A stretch of 64,000 bases of DNA. Origin: Ampelocalamus luodianensis (Eukaryota; Streptophyta; Magnoliopsida; Poales; Poaceae). The notes below the pieces were generated by a model. The model did no database searches, was not told where the DNA came from, and was given only the letters and a program-made list of their open reading frames with translations. Below are positions 32,301 to 43,604 of the stretch, one piece after another. The stretch lies in NCBI GenBank assembly GCA_036346255.1, contig CM070618.1:64580256-64644255 (forward strand). Direction: 5' to 3'. Numbering within the stretch: the first letter of the stretch is position 1; the number at the start of each line of letters is the position of its first letter. Position numbers and translations under genes: made by a program.

Positions 32301-35300
32301 AGAAGTACTAAGCAAGGATTAGAAAACCCAAGATGAAACAAAAATTATGCAGTGAAAGGAGGACAACTCCAACAAAGGATATAGGTTTAAAGACATCTCG
32401 GGGGTACTTAAGTTGAACTGTACTTCTCTTCAAAAACATCTAAGGGGTACTTATCATGTGCGGGACTTTGTTGGTGTACTTGCTGTTATGAATAGCGCTT
32501 GTATTCATCATGAGGCCAATAAGCCTATATATATATATATATAGGTATGGCATATATGCATGTGCTGAAACCAGTCTTGATAATTGAGACCATCGAAGAT
32601 CACCAGGCAATGAGAAGCAGAAATAGTCCCCGAAGAGGATGCCATTTTTTTACTTGAACCAAATACTTATGATCCAAAACCGTATCCAAAAGAGAGAGTC
32701 GGCCCTGAGCGACTCCTTCCTCGGCTTACTCATGGCAGAAGACGAAGCTGCGACTCCGGATTGTGAGTCTGCTGCATGACGGAAGACGAAGCAGTGGAAG
32801 ACGAAGCGGCGACTCTGGATCGGGAGGCGACCTCACGGCAAAAGAGGAGGCGGCCTCACTCCGGATTGAGGCGACGCTGGGCGAAGGCCGGTAGATCTGG
32901 CGCCGATCAGGGCAACGCTCCTATAGCAGCAGGCTCGAGTGCGCTCCGAGCGACGCAAAGCAAAATCGCGAGGCAGTAGGGCTCGGGCAGCGGCGGTGTG
33001 AAGAAGAGCGGATCCGGCGGCGGAAGACTGGCGGCGGCATGAAGCCGACGCAGAGCTCGCATGAGTGGGTGGCAGCGACGGTAGAAAAAACAAAGGACAC
33101 CGGGAGGATGGCGGTAGCGGCGGCAATAGTAAAACCCTAACCTTAGCCTTGCTCTGATACCATGTTATGAAAGCGCTTGTATTCATCATGAGGCCAATGG
33201 GCCAAGTACAGATATGACATATATGCATGTAACCCTTTATACAACAGGGAAAATACATATGTAATAGTACACATCTAACACTTCATCATGCATCTACCTT
33301 CCTTGTCAAATAAGTTAAGTTGAAGGATTAATTATTCACTTTGAATTTGGTTCTTTTTTTTTTTTTAAAAAAAAAACTCCCCTGAACAGTCCCTCTCCAA
33401 AAGAAGATAATGCCAATTCACCATATATATATATATATATATATTTTGTGTATGCATGAATGGTGCAGCTGAAGGAAGCATGATGTTGGACTTTGTTAAT
33501 GCCCACATCTTATTTTTTTCTTCTTGTATTCAAGTTTTGTGCAGAACGAAAGAAACCAAAGCTGAAAGTTGGCACACATCCTATATGGGAAGCATTTTTT
33601 GAGGCCAATGTAACAGACAAGGATAACAACTCTGGTAATACCCAATATCAATAGCTCAAGTACTTTTTCAATATTAGAGCCAGAAATACCGCAATGTTAT
33701 GTTATGGCTTGTTGGCTTTACCTTCTCATATATTTTTGTAAACATAAAATTTTTAACCTATGATCTTGTTTTTTGAATGTCCATCAGTTCTGATCTTACC
33801 TCTTGGTGCTGAGGTGTACTGGCCTTAGTTAGAAAGTCATATAGAGTTCAAGAAGAAAGACGGTCAAAATTTATGCTGTTTCCTACGATTAACCAAAAAG
33901 CGCTAGCTGTTCATTTCAGTTGTTTATTTAAAATTTTGCAATGGTCTTCTATGAGCCAGATACTTGGAGAATGCCATGTAGTTTAGTCCTGCACTGGAAT
34001 ATGCTTGGTTGTTAAAGCTGCGTTGTTTTGTCATTCTTTTTAGTTTTTTGTTCTCTATTCCATTTGAAGCGAAAAAATAGGGTGTGGGTAAAAGATATAA
34101 GAGGGTAAAACAAATCTAACATGCCTGGTTATGTTAATTTCGTAATAGTATTTTGCAGAATCAGGACCAGCAGAATGTCTCAGAGATACCAAGTAACCAA
34201 TTTTACTGAAGTACCAACATACCATGGCACCTTCTCATTGAAGTTAGATGACTTTAGCTTAATCAATAGTTGTCCAGGTTGTTTTCATTTATATTTGCGG
34301 CAAAAAATAATATGCCTTATTTGAAAATTTATATTTATACTATTGTTAGAGGAAATAAAACACCATCCTCGCAAGCACTGGATCTTGTGAAAATTTAAAG
34401 AAAAATATTTAGCAATGAAGTTCCCTTTTTTGTAGTGACATCGCTAATAAATGGTATTTTGGAGAGACTCGGACAAAAGGAAGGAGGTACATCAATGACA
34501 CTGGATCAGATAACAAGGGTTCTGGAGGATTTACAGTGTAGCCCTTCCACTGAGAACCCAGAAGCATTTACCTTGGGTAATAGTTATTTCAGAAAGTTTT
34601 ATATATGTTTACTATGCATAAGTCTGATGCATCAAAGTTACTATCCATTTCATATCATTTATTTTGTTGCACTTAATAGATTGGAGAGTGGAGACTAGAC
34701 TGTTGTATCATTGTATGAAGGAATTGTCTAGTTTTGAACTTTGAGTCTGGTTAATTGGTTTTATTCCATGGAATATCACACTGAAACTTTGTTAATTGTG
34801 TCAGTTATTGCTTGCGGGCCTAATGTTGGAGAACAGAAAATATAGGCTGCTGCTACCTGACCTTTACTTTTAGATTGTGTCCTTACTCCTCATGAGTGCG
34901 TATCTTAAGGCAATTTTATGACTGGTGCTCTTCCTACAATAATATTTCTTTTATCCTTTTTTCCCCCTTGTCCACTGGTTACCAATGAAGTGGACTGATT
35001 CGTACGATCATTCCCAGACGAGGAGACTAGTTGACTGGACTGTACATAAAAAAGAATCCTAGTTAAATATGACATACTACAATGTCTTCATAACTGGTCC
35101 AGCCCGGTTACTGTTACGTTTGCTGATACTGGTTTATGGCCAGTTATGAGTGCCTCAGTGGTAACCGGTCAAATACCAGATGGGGCACTGTTTGGTGGCT
35201 CCATGGCAAGTGCAACCAGGGATCTTTTTTTATCTCACTGATTTTTTATATGCTTTTCCCCCCTAAAGAGTACTGTGATTCTGTGAAACTGTTACGCACA

Positions 35301-38300
35301 GAAATAAAACCAAACTCAGCTGAAGTCACTAAAAATTGCTAAAACTTATTTTTAGCTGGACTTACGTGGTAGAAACAGCCTTAAACCTACTTTCCAAATT
35401 ACCTATCTTTTATTCTCAGAAAAAAAAACTTGCAAGATTGCTTGTCCTGATCCTGATGGTTATGACTTTATAAGCTAGTCTTTTTTTTGAACATTGATGT
35501 AATGTTTAAATTTAGGATGTCAGCTTGAGTACACATCTCTAGTTCTTTTTGTAATATTCTTGAATGAAAGTGCTACTGCTCTTTGTAGATTTAAGCAAAA
35601 TCGTTGAAGCATATCGAAATGAGGAGGTACATTATTGCTTTACTGTTTCATGTTTTATTTGTTTTAAGGGCACTCCCATATCCTTTACTTGATGTATCAA
35701 CACTTGACATCCATGTCTTCTATTTGTGCATTGTAGATAGAGTCTCTTGTGAAAAAGAAATATGGGCAAGAAGCTTTTACAATCTTTAGGCTATTGGTCA
35801 CACAAGGTTGTCCAGTCGAGACAGATAAAGTAAGTAATCTTCTACATTGAGGAAATTTTAGTACTCTATACTATGTTGTATGTTGCCAATCTATTGCTGT
35901 TACCAAAGCCTCTATTATGCTTGAATCTTTGTTATGTGCCGATGTGTTCCTGTTTTATAATTTTTACTTGATGACATGGTTTCCTGTTGCAAACTGCAGT
36001 GAATAACACTAGACTTTGATTGCAATTGGCAGATTATTGACATAACGATTCTTGACAAGGAGATTGTTCATGGAACTTTGTACAAACTTTGGAAGGACGA
36101 GTACATAGATACAGAGGTTTGTTGCATCATTTCAACAGTGAAGTAGCGTGTGTTGTTTAGACAAGTTTTCTATTGTTTAAACTTTAAAGTACAGAAAAGA
36201 TGACAAACCTCCTTGTTTTACACGTTCGTTGAACTATTTATCCAAAGATAACTTCTCTGCTTTGATGGTTTACTATTTTACTGTACCAGGCGGGCGATCC
36301 ATGTCAGCCTTACAAATGCATCATGACATATTGTGTTACTTTCAGATTGAATTTGTTTATATTTATAGCGAGTTCATATGCACCCAATTTATGGTTTGTG
36401 TACTTGTGCACTTCAAAAAATCCTCAAAATTTTCATAGATAGAACATTTTAGAGCATGTGCACCTGCAAAAAATAGTGCAAAAATAGGATCATATGTGCA
36501 CTGTGCAAAAAAGACAAGATTGTACTAATCTTTTTTTATATAAGTCCATTTCTTTTTGTACAGTGCACATATGATCATATTTTTGCACATTTTTTTTTTT
36601 TTGCATGTGCACATGTTCTAACATGTACATCTACGATTTTTTTAGTTTTTTTTTTAAGTGCACAATTGTACACACCATAATGGGTTCATATGAACTCTAG
36701 GTATTAATGCAAATTAAGAAGACTATTTGAGCATTGAGGCAAAGCTTGAAATTAATTAGCCAGAGAACCAACTATCCATAAATAATTTATGTGAAAGTGA
36801 TTCTGTTGGATTGCCACTGTAGAAAGTTGCAGGCTGGAAGTAGGAAGTTAGATGCATCTACTATTACTTTTTTTTCTGCTTCTATTTTATTCTAAATAAA
36901 TTTTTGTGTAAGATTCAAAACAAAATGGAATATTGTGAATTACATAGAGCAGCATTCTTTTTTTTTTTAAAAAAAACACCCACGGCAAAGTTATCATCAG
37001 TACTTAGGTCTGCAGCAATATTACCAGATGGAGATGTAATTTTTCTACGGCAACTTTCAAGTTTGAGCTTTTGCTTTCCTGGAGCAAAACTTTCCCAATA
37101 CTCCTGCTACCTCAATACAAACTAAGCCAAGGAATTGACCCCACTTCTATTATGGCTTAAAGCTATGATAATAATTCCTGAACTGCTACACTTGTGTAGT
37201 GTGTAAATATTTGTATGCATAGTATAATACTGTAAGTTGAAAAGACAACGAAATGTGCTTCTTTTTGTGCTTGTGTTGACAATAATTCCATTATGTTTGC
37301 AGAGAATCCTTTCCGGAACAGGAACAGGAAACACACAGTTTTTTGTATGGAGAGTCAAAAGTACATTTCGGGAACAGTTCATTGATAATCTGTATCATGC
37401 TGCTTTAAACTTGCGACAGATGGTGAATTACATGGCTGAACTTCTACTTGAGGTTATCTACTGATGATCTTTCACCATTACAATATTCTAGTAGTAAGCT
37501 TACCTTGCTTAAAGTAAATGTTTTATTCTTTATACTAGTTTTACTTACCATGATGCATTCCAGGACTGGTGGCTGTATGCCTTATGTGGATCATCATAGT
37601 TCATATATCACTGTTTTTATGCCAAATCATATTTGTAATACCGTATTTTATGCTTCTTTACTGAATCATATATTCATAAGCTTGTTTGGTTGTGATCAGG
37701 CTGTCTTTCATTAGTTCATCGCAAGTGCAGAGCAGGAAGATAAGCAACCATATAAGTTAATTCGAAGTCAATAACTACCTTAGCTCTCATACAAAATTTT
37801 TTTGTTTAAAACAACTGTTCAGTTAATAAATGGAACAACACATAACAGGTATTAAGCGGGAACTAACAATTGGATGCATATTCTTATTCCAATGGGTCGA
37901 GATTCGAGAACCTGAGATCAATTCACAATTAGTGTCATTCAAGGTTTGGACATGATATGCAATAGCAACAATTTTACTACCTTGATTTTCAGGTTGCATC
38001 TGTTCATGCATACTTTGTTTTTCTTGATTTTCAACTTCTCAATTTTTAGTTGATCAGAAAAATGAAGGTACGTGTCAGACATTGTGCCATATATTTGAAA
38101 AATCATAATCAATACTAAAAGTTGTATACACCTCCATCATAATGAGAACTAGGGCCTGTTTGAAACGCAGGAATTTTGTAGTAAACAATATAATTCCCGT
38201 ATGAATCCTACGAAATTCGCATGTTCCAAGCAGGGACCTAGTTGCAAATTCAATACCATATCATCATACTAATTGAATTTTACCTTGTTGAGATTAACTT

Positions 38301-38478
38301 GTTGGCTTGAAGTAAGATTTTACTTGCAATGTTGTGTGCAATTGAACCTCACGAATTGATTAAATATCTTGTATTTCAGGGTTCAAAGGATGAAACAAAG
38401 CTGCGGAATAGAAAGAACATTTTGATCCTAGCCCTCATTAGACATGATGAGTCTCTCATGTTGTTCCATGATTTTTGA
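29388..38478 (+). CDS. RPC3: DNA-directed RNA polymerase III subunit RPC3 (RPC82/POLR3C homologue), about 15 exons
   Basis: Encodes the Pol III subunit that, with RPC6 and RPC7 homologues, forms the initiation subcomplex for tRNA and 5S genes in the nucleus. Exons: 29388-29456, 29578-29721, 29803-29907, 30844-30931, 31090-31238, 31654-31800, 32034-32144, 33535-33634, 34436-34576, 35589-35626, 35737-35829, 36033-36116, 37303-37452, about 37715-37756, 38380-38478. The first exons give the HTH_9 winged helix (QHGILLAVGLVSDHFGPLVS, VKNSLLVLIQHNCVQAF), the middle the Rpc82 region (REEIRMNFNKLVYAHYVERC, ANFEKFIFCLKKKFCAERKK), the end ILILALIRHDESLMLFHDF and stop. About 519 residues, the usual family size. 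Exon 2 to 3 and exon 14 to 15 do not join in frame at canonical sites, and intron 4 starts with GC. The start is the first ATG, in good context. Two transposons lie immediately upstream. Confidence 0.88.
29517..29541 (+). repeat. GTGC microsatellite in RPC3 intron 1
   Basis: About five tandem GTGC units in the first intron (29457-29577), close to the acceptor. Confidence 0.85.
29722..29802 (+). other. Irregular RPC3 intron 2 (no GT donor)
   Basis: The only plausible donor is GC (AGAG|GCGAGC at 29723), but splicing there puts exon 3 (from 29803, GGGCGGGATAAG) out of frame, with TAA two codons later. In-frame joining needs a cut after AGA (29721), giving a GG donor. A single extra G in the exon 3 G-run would explain the conflict. 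Confidence 0.6.
30932..31089 (+). other. GC-AG intron of RPC3 (intron 4)
   Basis: Donor AAG|GCATGT at 30932 and acceptor CTTTCAG ending at 31089 join the split glycine codon of PEGSIPP in frame. GC-AG introns are a known minor class spliced by the normal machinery. Confidence 0.75.
32489..33280 (-). mobile_element. TRIM-like small LTR element in RPC3 intron 7, antisense
   Basis: Both ends carry a direct repeat beginning TGAA(T)AGCGCTTGTATTCAT and including catatatgcatgt. The right copy (33168-33280, 113 bp) is complete and reads TGTTAGATGTG...CTTTCA on the minus strand. The left copy (32489 to about 32563) is truncated. Next to the right copy lies GCTCTGATACCA (33151-33162), the reverse complement of the Met-tRNA primer-binding site, so the element is in minus orientation. 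The interior is GC-rich (32690-33120) with no pol domains. Very short LTRs and no genes fit a TRIM/SMART-type element. Confidence 0.65.
33422..33444 (+). repeat. AT dinucleotide microsatellite in RPC3 intron 7
   Basis: About ten consecutive AT units shortly before the exon 8 acceptor. Confidence 0.85.
36370..36697. mobile_element. Palindromic MITE in RPC3 intron 12
   Basis: The 328-bp segment folds on itself over almost its whole length. The ends are GAGTTCATATG (36370) and CATATGAACTC (36697). Inner arms share cagtgcacatatgatc and gcatgtgcac motifs in inverted order around a centre near 36530. No coding potential and no clear target duplication. Confidence 0.75.
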
Positions 38479-38644
38479 AAACACTGTAACAGGTGCTGCC
38501 AGCATTTCTGGTGTGCCGTAAAATGTAAAAACCAGACTCTGTTAAGTTAGATAACTGAATATCTTAGCTTCTTTCACTGATGGACGTTTATTTATGGTGC
38601 TGTATTAAGTTTGTGTTATTGCATTTTGTTGATGTCAATACAAG

Positions 38645-40032
38645 GAGTTTACCCTAGGGAGATGGGTCAGTTGACCAAGGAGCTATTGGCCAGTCTTATT
38701 GCACAGCTTAGGGAGGTGATTTTGCCGCATGGGCTTCGGCCTTTCATCTCAGACAGGGCTAATCAGGTCATGTTCTGCATCTCTTGCTCTGTGCTTCTTC
38801 AGTCGACCAGGATAGTGACTTCAGTAAATTGAGAACTGTATTTTACATATTGAATTTGGCTGACAGCCTGATACTGCCACAAAAGGACTGGTGATATTCC
38901 TTTTGTGCGTTTGGTAATTCCAATCCATCTGAGTTTTGATTGATTCTCTAACTGGTACTCATGTTATTTCGATGAATGTATTGTGCTGTGCTTCTGTATT
39001 AGGATTAGTCAGTGTAAAACCCTAGGCCAACACATTCCAACTCTTAGAGGCGCCCTTACTTCACCTTGGTTTTCAATGCTAAAGGTCAGTGGAAACGAAA
39101 TTCGCGCCTGTTTGGTTCGAAGCTAACGGGTCAAATTTTAGAAGTGTTGCTCAGATTCGACATTCACTTATTCGTTGTAAAACAATTTGGGGAAAATTTT
39201 GTTCCTACAACTAAAAATGTGTGCACTACCGTTTATGCCATCCTACCTTTGCACATTTTATTTTTGCCATCCTTCTGTCAGTGTGTATTTCGTTTCTATC
39301 ACTTCATCTAATTTTTCGTCTAAGTCAACATGGAAAAAAAATAAATTTTAAAATTAAAAAAAAAACAGGAAATTCAGAAAAATTCAGGGGTCACTTCTAA
39401 ACAAAAAATTTAAAATTGCACAAAATTTTTACATCAGAAAATTTTGCGATGTTCCATAAAAGTTGAGAGATTGAAATGTTTTCCCTAGTGTAATTAAAAA
39501 AAATAAAATAAAAATTGTTCAAAAGTTATCCTTAAAATTTTCTATGTTTGTTGGGATTTTATTCATCTCCCCCCTGATTTTCTGTTTTTTTATGATATAT
39601 TTTTTCATAGTCAAACCCATTGACTTACGAAAAAGTTGACGCTGTGGTAAAATCAAAATATACGCTAACGGAAGAGTGACAAAAATGAAATGAGCCAAGG
39701 TAGTATGATGGAAATAATATTGCACACAAGATCAGTGGTAGGAACAAAATTTTCCCAAAAAAATCGGCAATATCATGTTTCCATTGCCGTAACACCAAAT
39801 GTTCACATGCATTAGCAGGGAAAATTTTCCATTTCCACCGACCTTTTGTTTTCCACTTGTCTTTCACGATGTCAGGTTATCTATTCGTTAGGGGGTTCCA
39901 CACTTGCTGACCAAACGCCACTCTTATTGGCAGGTCGCCGATGATTGCGAGTGGATAATCGCAATTCGCAAGTTGCTAGAACTCGGATACTACGCCACTT
40001 GGAACGGCTATAATTATCATGATATCATCTGA
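38645..40032 (+). CDS. Last two exons of an unassigned gene
   Basis: Exon-like segment 38645-38766 encodes VYPREMGQLTKELLASLIAQ, then LREVILPHGLRPFISDRANQ, and ends at a GT donor. A second segment, 39934-40032, after a TATTGGCAG acceptor, encodes VADDCEWIIAIRKLLELGYY, then ATWNGYNYHDII and TGA. Both are phase 0 and join in frame. Composition and helix-like pattern argue for real protein. It begins only 170 bp after the RPC3 stop, and no upstream exons are apparent, so it may be a truncated gene or a captured tail. I do not recognise the family. The intron holds the foldback element 39189-39756. Confidence 0.45.
39189..39756. mobile_element. Foldback/MULE-like MITE with long inverted repeats
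   Basis: The left end (GGGGAAAATTTTGTTCCTAC) and right end (reverse complement GGGAAAATTTTGTTCCTACC) start inverted repeats of roughly 130 bp that also share tgtgtgca, ccatc, ctacctt, cattttt and gtcaac blocks. The centre is A/T-rich. No coding sequence. A target duplication is not clear. Confidence 0.65.
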
Positions 40033-43000
40033 GGTTGCAACGCGTAGTCACGCATGTATGACCATGGACTTCTGCAAGCCGTGCACTACCGTATCACATC
40101 CATGTGCTCAAGAGCACTTACAGCTAATGCACACTACGAGGTCAAACTGCAATTTGCTGGAAACAAATGACCTGACATACGGAGCTATAACCCACTAATT
40201 CGCCTTGTCCATGGGGAATGTTCGACGACGTAGCAACCACCCTAAACAACAGTACAAAAAAGGCTCTGCTGTGCATATCCACACGCATTGTACGTATCTA
40301 CACGAAGGGAAGCAGATACGGACTTATTAGCCCTTCAATTGCATAAACATGTGATGCATCTGATCGATGGAGCCGAGCATTTATATTAGTTACGGAGTTA
40401 CAGCACTGTTTTGTCACAGTACTTAAGTACGTAATCTAGTCATGCAATGATTGTACTGCCACTCTGCTAGTCGTGTTTCTAGCTCTGGCTCACCACCTCC
40501 TTAGCTAAACTAATATTGGGTCTCTTCACGGATACACAACTAAACTCTGTCTCTACGTTGCAAAGCTTAATCACATCATTGTACCTTAGGACAGTATACG
40601 TTAGTTTAGCTGGTGATATTTTCGCATGGTGTTTCCTAGTAGTTCGTTCCAAGCTGACCAGACCTTTGCCGTTTATCTGCCAACGTGCCTTCATTGATTT
40701 AAAGCTACTGGTACGGAAGCGGTTTATCAAGGTTGGTGGACTAGTTGACGTGGATTGCCCTTCAACAACATTCGGGCATTATTGAAAAATAAAAAACTTG
40801 GATTGTTCAGTGCCCAAAGCATTGTCTGTTTGCCTAGTGAAATATGGAGATGATGAGCCATAGCGGAATGGAAAGCTTTCAAGTTCCCAGTCTTTTCTCT
40901 CTCTGTATCACTCTTACTTCATATCAGTTATATATCCTTAGTACGGTAGCACCTTCTCCAGCTCGATAGCTTTTCAAGCGTGAATTCCCTATTCGGGATT
41001 GCTGAAATTTGTGGAGACAGATGTCAGTGTGTCACATCTGCCAGCACGCCAACACGACAAATCCGGAGTTGGTGAAGTGGTATGCAATTGTAAAAGCCCC
41101 TGATGAGTAGCTCTTTCTGAATCTGAATTCGCAGTGGTGGCCAAGTTTTATGTCACTTGAAGGGAAGGCTCCATTGCGTGGTCGAGCCTAGGCCTGCTAC
41201 AACGACTCATTTTGGCCTTGCAATGCAAGCAATTCGTCCAAGTCCTGTCAGCTTCAGTTAAAATACCATGCTCCATATTATACGGGATTTCTGTATATTT
41301 TACATATGCATGTTAAGGCTACTTATCACCCACCGAGTAGCACACTGAGATCCGGAATACGTGTGACATACTGACCACGAAGGCAGACATCCGCCTGTAT
41401 CGCCTGATCTACAACTCTCAACCTACAGAGTCGAAAAATTCAGGTCAGAGAATCCTTTTGATTGGTTGCAACTGAACAGAACAGACCCCGGTTATCTGGT
41501 CATAGAATCCTTTTGATTGGTTGCAACTGAACAGAACAGACCCCGGTTATCTGGTCATAGAATCCTTTTGATTGGTTGCAACTGAACCGAACGGTTATCA
41601 TTCAAAAGATCTTGACCCGTTGAGTTTGCAGCTTGTTAAGTTGTAGCCAGAGCATTTTCATTCCTGTGCTCCTATACCAAACACGTGGTGATGTTACCCT
41701 GCGGTAGTACTGTAGTCAATGGATGGTGAGCTGGAGCCAAGGCACCAATGGCCTCTCTCTCCCCCTCTTGACCATGTGACATGACAGAATATTTGCTTGG
41801 GCATGTGGCTTTGCTTCCCCATCAATCACCAATACTCGCGGACAAATTTGAAGCCTGTCACGTCGCTTTTGGGAACTTGCTGGCAACAAATATCAACTCG
41901 TGTCCGATCGGGCATGATCCCGCACGGTGTTGCTTGCATGGGAGTGGGATTTTCGGAGTGGACTGGACACCGCTTCTTCGTTCATATTCCCTCAACACGG
42001 AGCGGTGGCCTGTCGTACTTTCAATAGAAAAAGGGCTTGGTTGGGCAGCAAATTTTGGCACGCAGAACGCAGATCATTGCGAACAGTTGGCAGGAAGAGA
42101 AGTAGGAAACCCAGGTCGGTGGCACTGCGTCAAAGTGAAAAGAAGCGTAACGAGTAATCACCTTGGTTGCGATTTTCTGATTTTCCAGCATCTTCACACA
42201 AAACTCAGGTATGCAACAATGTAGAAGCTTTCTCGCAAAAACCAAAATTGGCTTTAATATTGCCCTAATTTTGCTGAAAGCTAGACGAATAATACATCAC
42301 ACCTCAGTACTAGTAGGCTAGTAGCGTATAGCCTCTGCCTTGCCCCGACAATTAGCCAGGGCAGCCAGGACCGAACCGGAGCTGTGCAAGGACTTGGGTG
42401 AGAACTGAGTCCCGAGGCACACCCGTGATGTGACGAGCTACTTAGCACTGAGCTAGCAATAGCATGGCAGCAGAGCCACCCGGCCGCATCCGTAGCCGAG
42501 GCTTAGCAAGAAAGGCGCGCACCCGCACCCATACGGCGGCGGCACATGGGCAGCCACCACCCGGCCCCGTCCCAGCGCCACTCCGCGACACGCGCGCGCC
42601 CGATCCCGCAACGTGCTCCCCTCTGTCCCAGGAATCGCGTCCTCTGCTGCTGTGTTGGCAAATACCAGAGGAGTATGGTAGTATGATCTTGATACAGTGT
42701 AGGATGAATCTTACGGTTTTTTTATCCAACAGTCTAGAGGGATAATAACACTATACCATTGTTACATAATATCAGAGAATTTGTTTCCCTGCCCCACACC
42801 TCCTCTCCCCGACCGGCCCGCGGGCTCGGACGGGATAACACCATATGTGCATGGCGTGCGCCAACACTGCAATGCACGCGCTCGCACGTAACTAACCTCG
42901 TGAGGGGGCAGATTTTATCAGGATAGGACGTGTTTCTGCGGGCAAATCCAAACCGGTTGTCACGCGTTCGAGTTCTTATGGCCGGTGCTTCGCGCGGCGG

Positions 43001-43604
43001 GACATGGGATCGTCAGATGGGTGCCTGATGGCACGTAGGATGCAGACCACGCGGTTGAGATCGTGATAGAAACGGGGAAAGGCCTTTTTTGGATGTGGAT
43101 GGAAATAAATCCCTCTCCTCTCTCTCCCCCCTTCCTTATCAGCTCCGCGCCGTCTCCACCGAGTAGCACCCCCATCATCGCCGTCGGACGCCCGCCGTCC
43201 GTGGTGGATTGGACACAATGGTGCTGCTTGGACGAGCGACGGTCGACGATGGGAGAGAGGGGAAATAAGAGAAAGAGAGGGGGCTTTTGCAAAAAAGATT
43301 TGCTTTGAGATTTGTGCAGATACAATCGTCACGTGGAGGGGTGAGGTCCTCATGGTAAGAAAAGGACCGAGGTCCTGTATAATTTCTTTCTCACGTGGAT
43401 CGCATGCTTGGCCGGGGGAGCTGAATGATCAATCCCCACGTGACCATGACAAGGATGGCCTTTTTGTCATTAATTACCATTATGTTTTTGCAAATTTTTC
43501 TCAAAATAAATTATTTTTAATCTAGCAGGTGCTCGAGCAAGTACGGCTAAAACCGAAAATGGCGAAAAGCTCCGCAACGATCTAATCTAGCAGGTGCTCG
43601 AGCA
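40033..43604. other. Intergenic region, no recognisable gene
   Basis: Open frames at 40516-40785, 41781-42224 and 42464-42745 have no recognisable domains. 41449-41600 is a tandem repeat (separate entry). A 20-bp direct repeat, AATCTAGCAGGTGCTCGAGC, occurs at about 43519 and 43583 next to the left limit of the gypsy nest. Confidence 0.45.
41449..41600 (+). repeat. 55-bp tandem repeat, about 2.6 copies
   Basis: Unit starting AGAATCCTTTTGATTGG at 41449, 41504 and 41559. The first two copies are essentially identical and the third diverges after about 30 bp (gaaccgaacgg). Confidence 0.92.

Noticed and set aside
32489..33280. Cassandra TRIM (5S rRNA-like LTR)
   Set aside because: I see no 5S promoter boxes in the 113-bp LTR, so only a general TRIM-like label is used.
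41781..42224. 147-codon frame
   Set aside because: No recognisable motif, and neighbouring frames are equally open.
42464..43353. Frames of 90-125 codons on both strands
   Set aside because: No domains, low complexity, and no splice or codon pattern supporting a gene.
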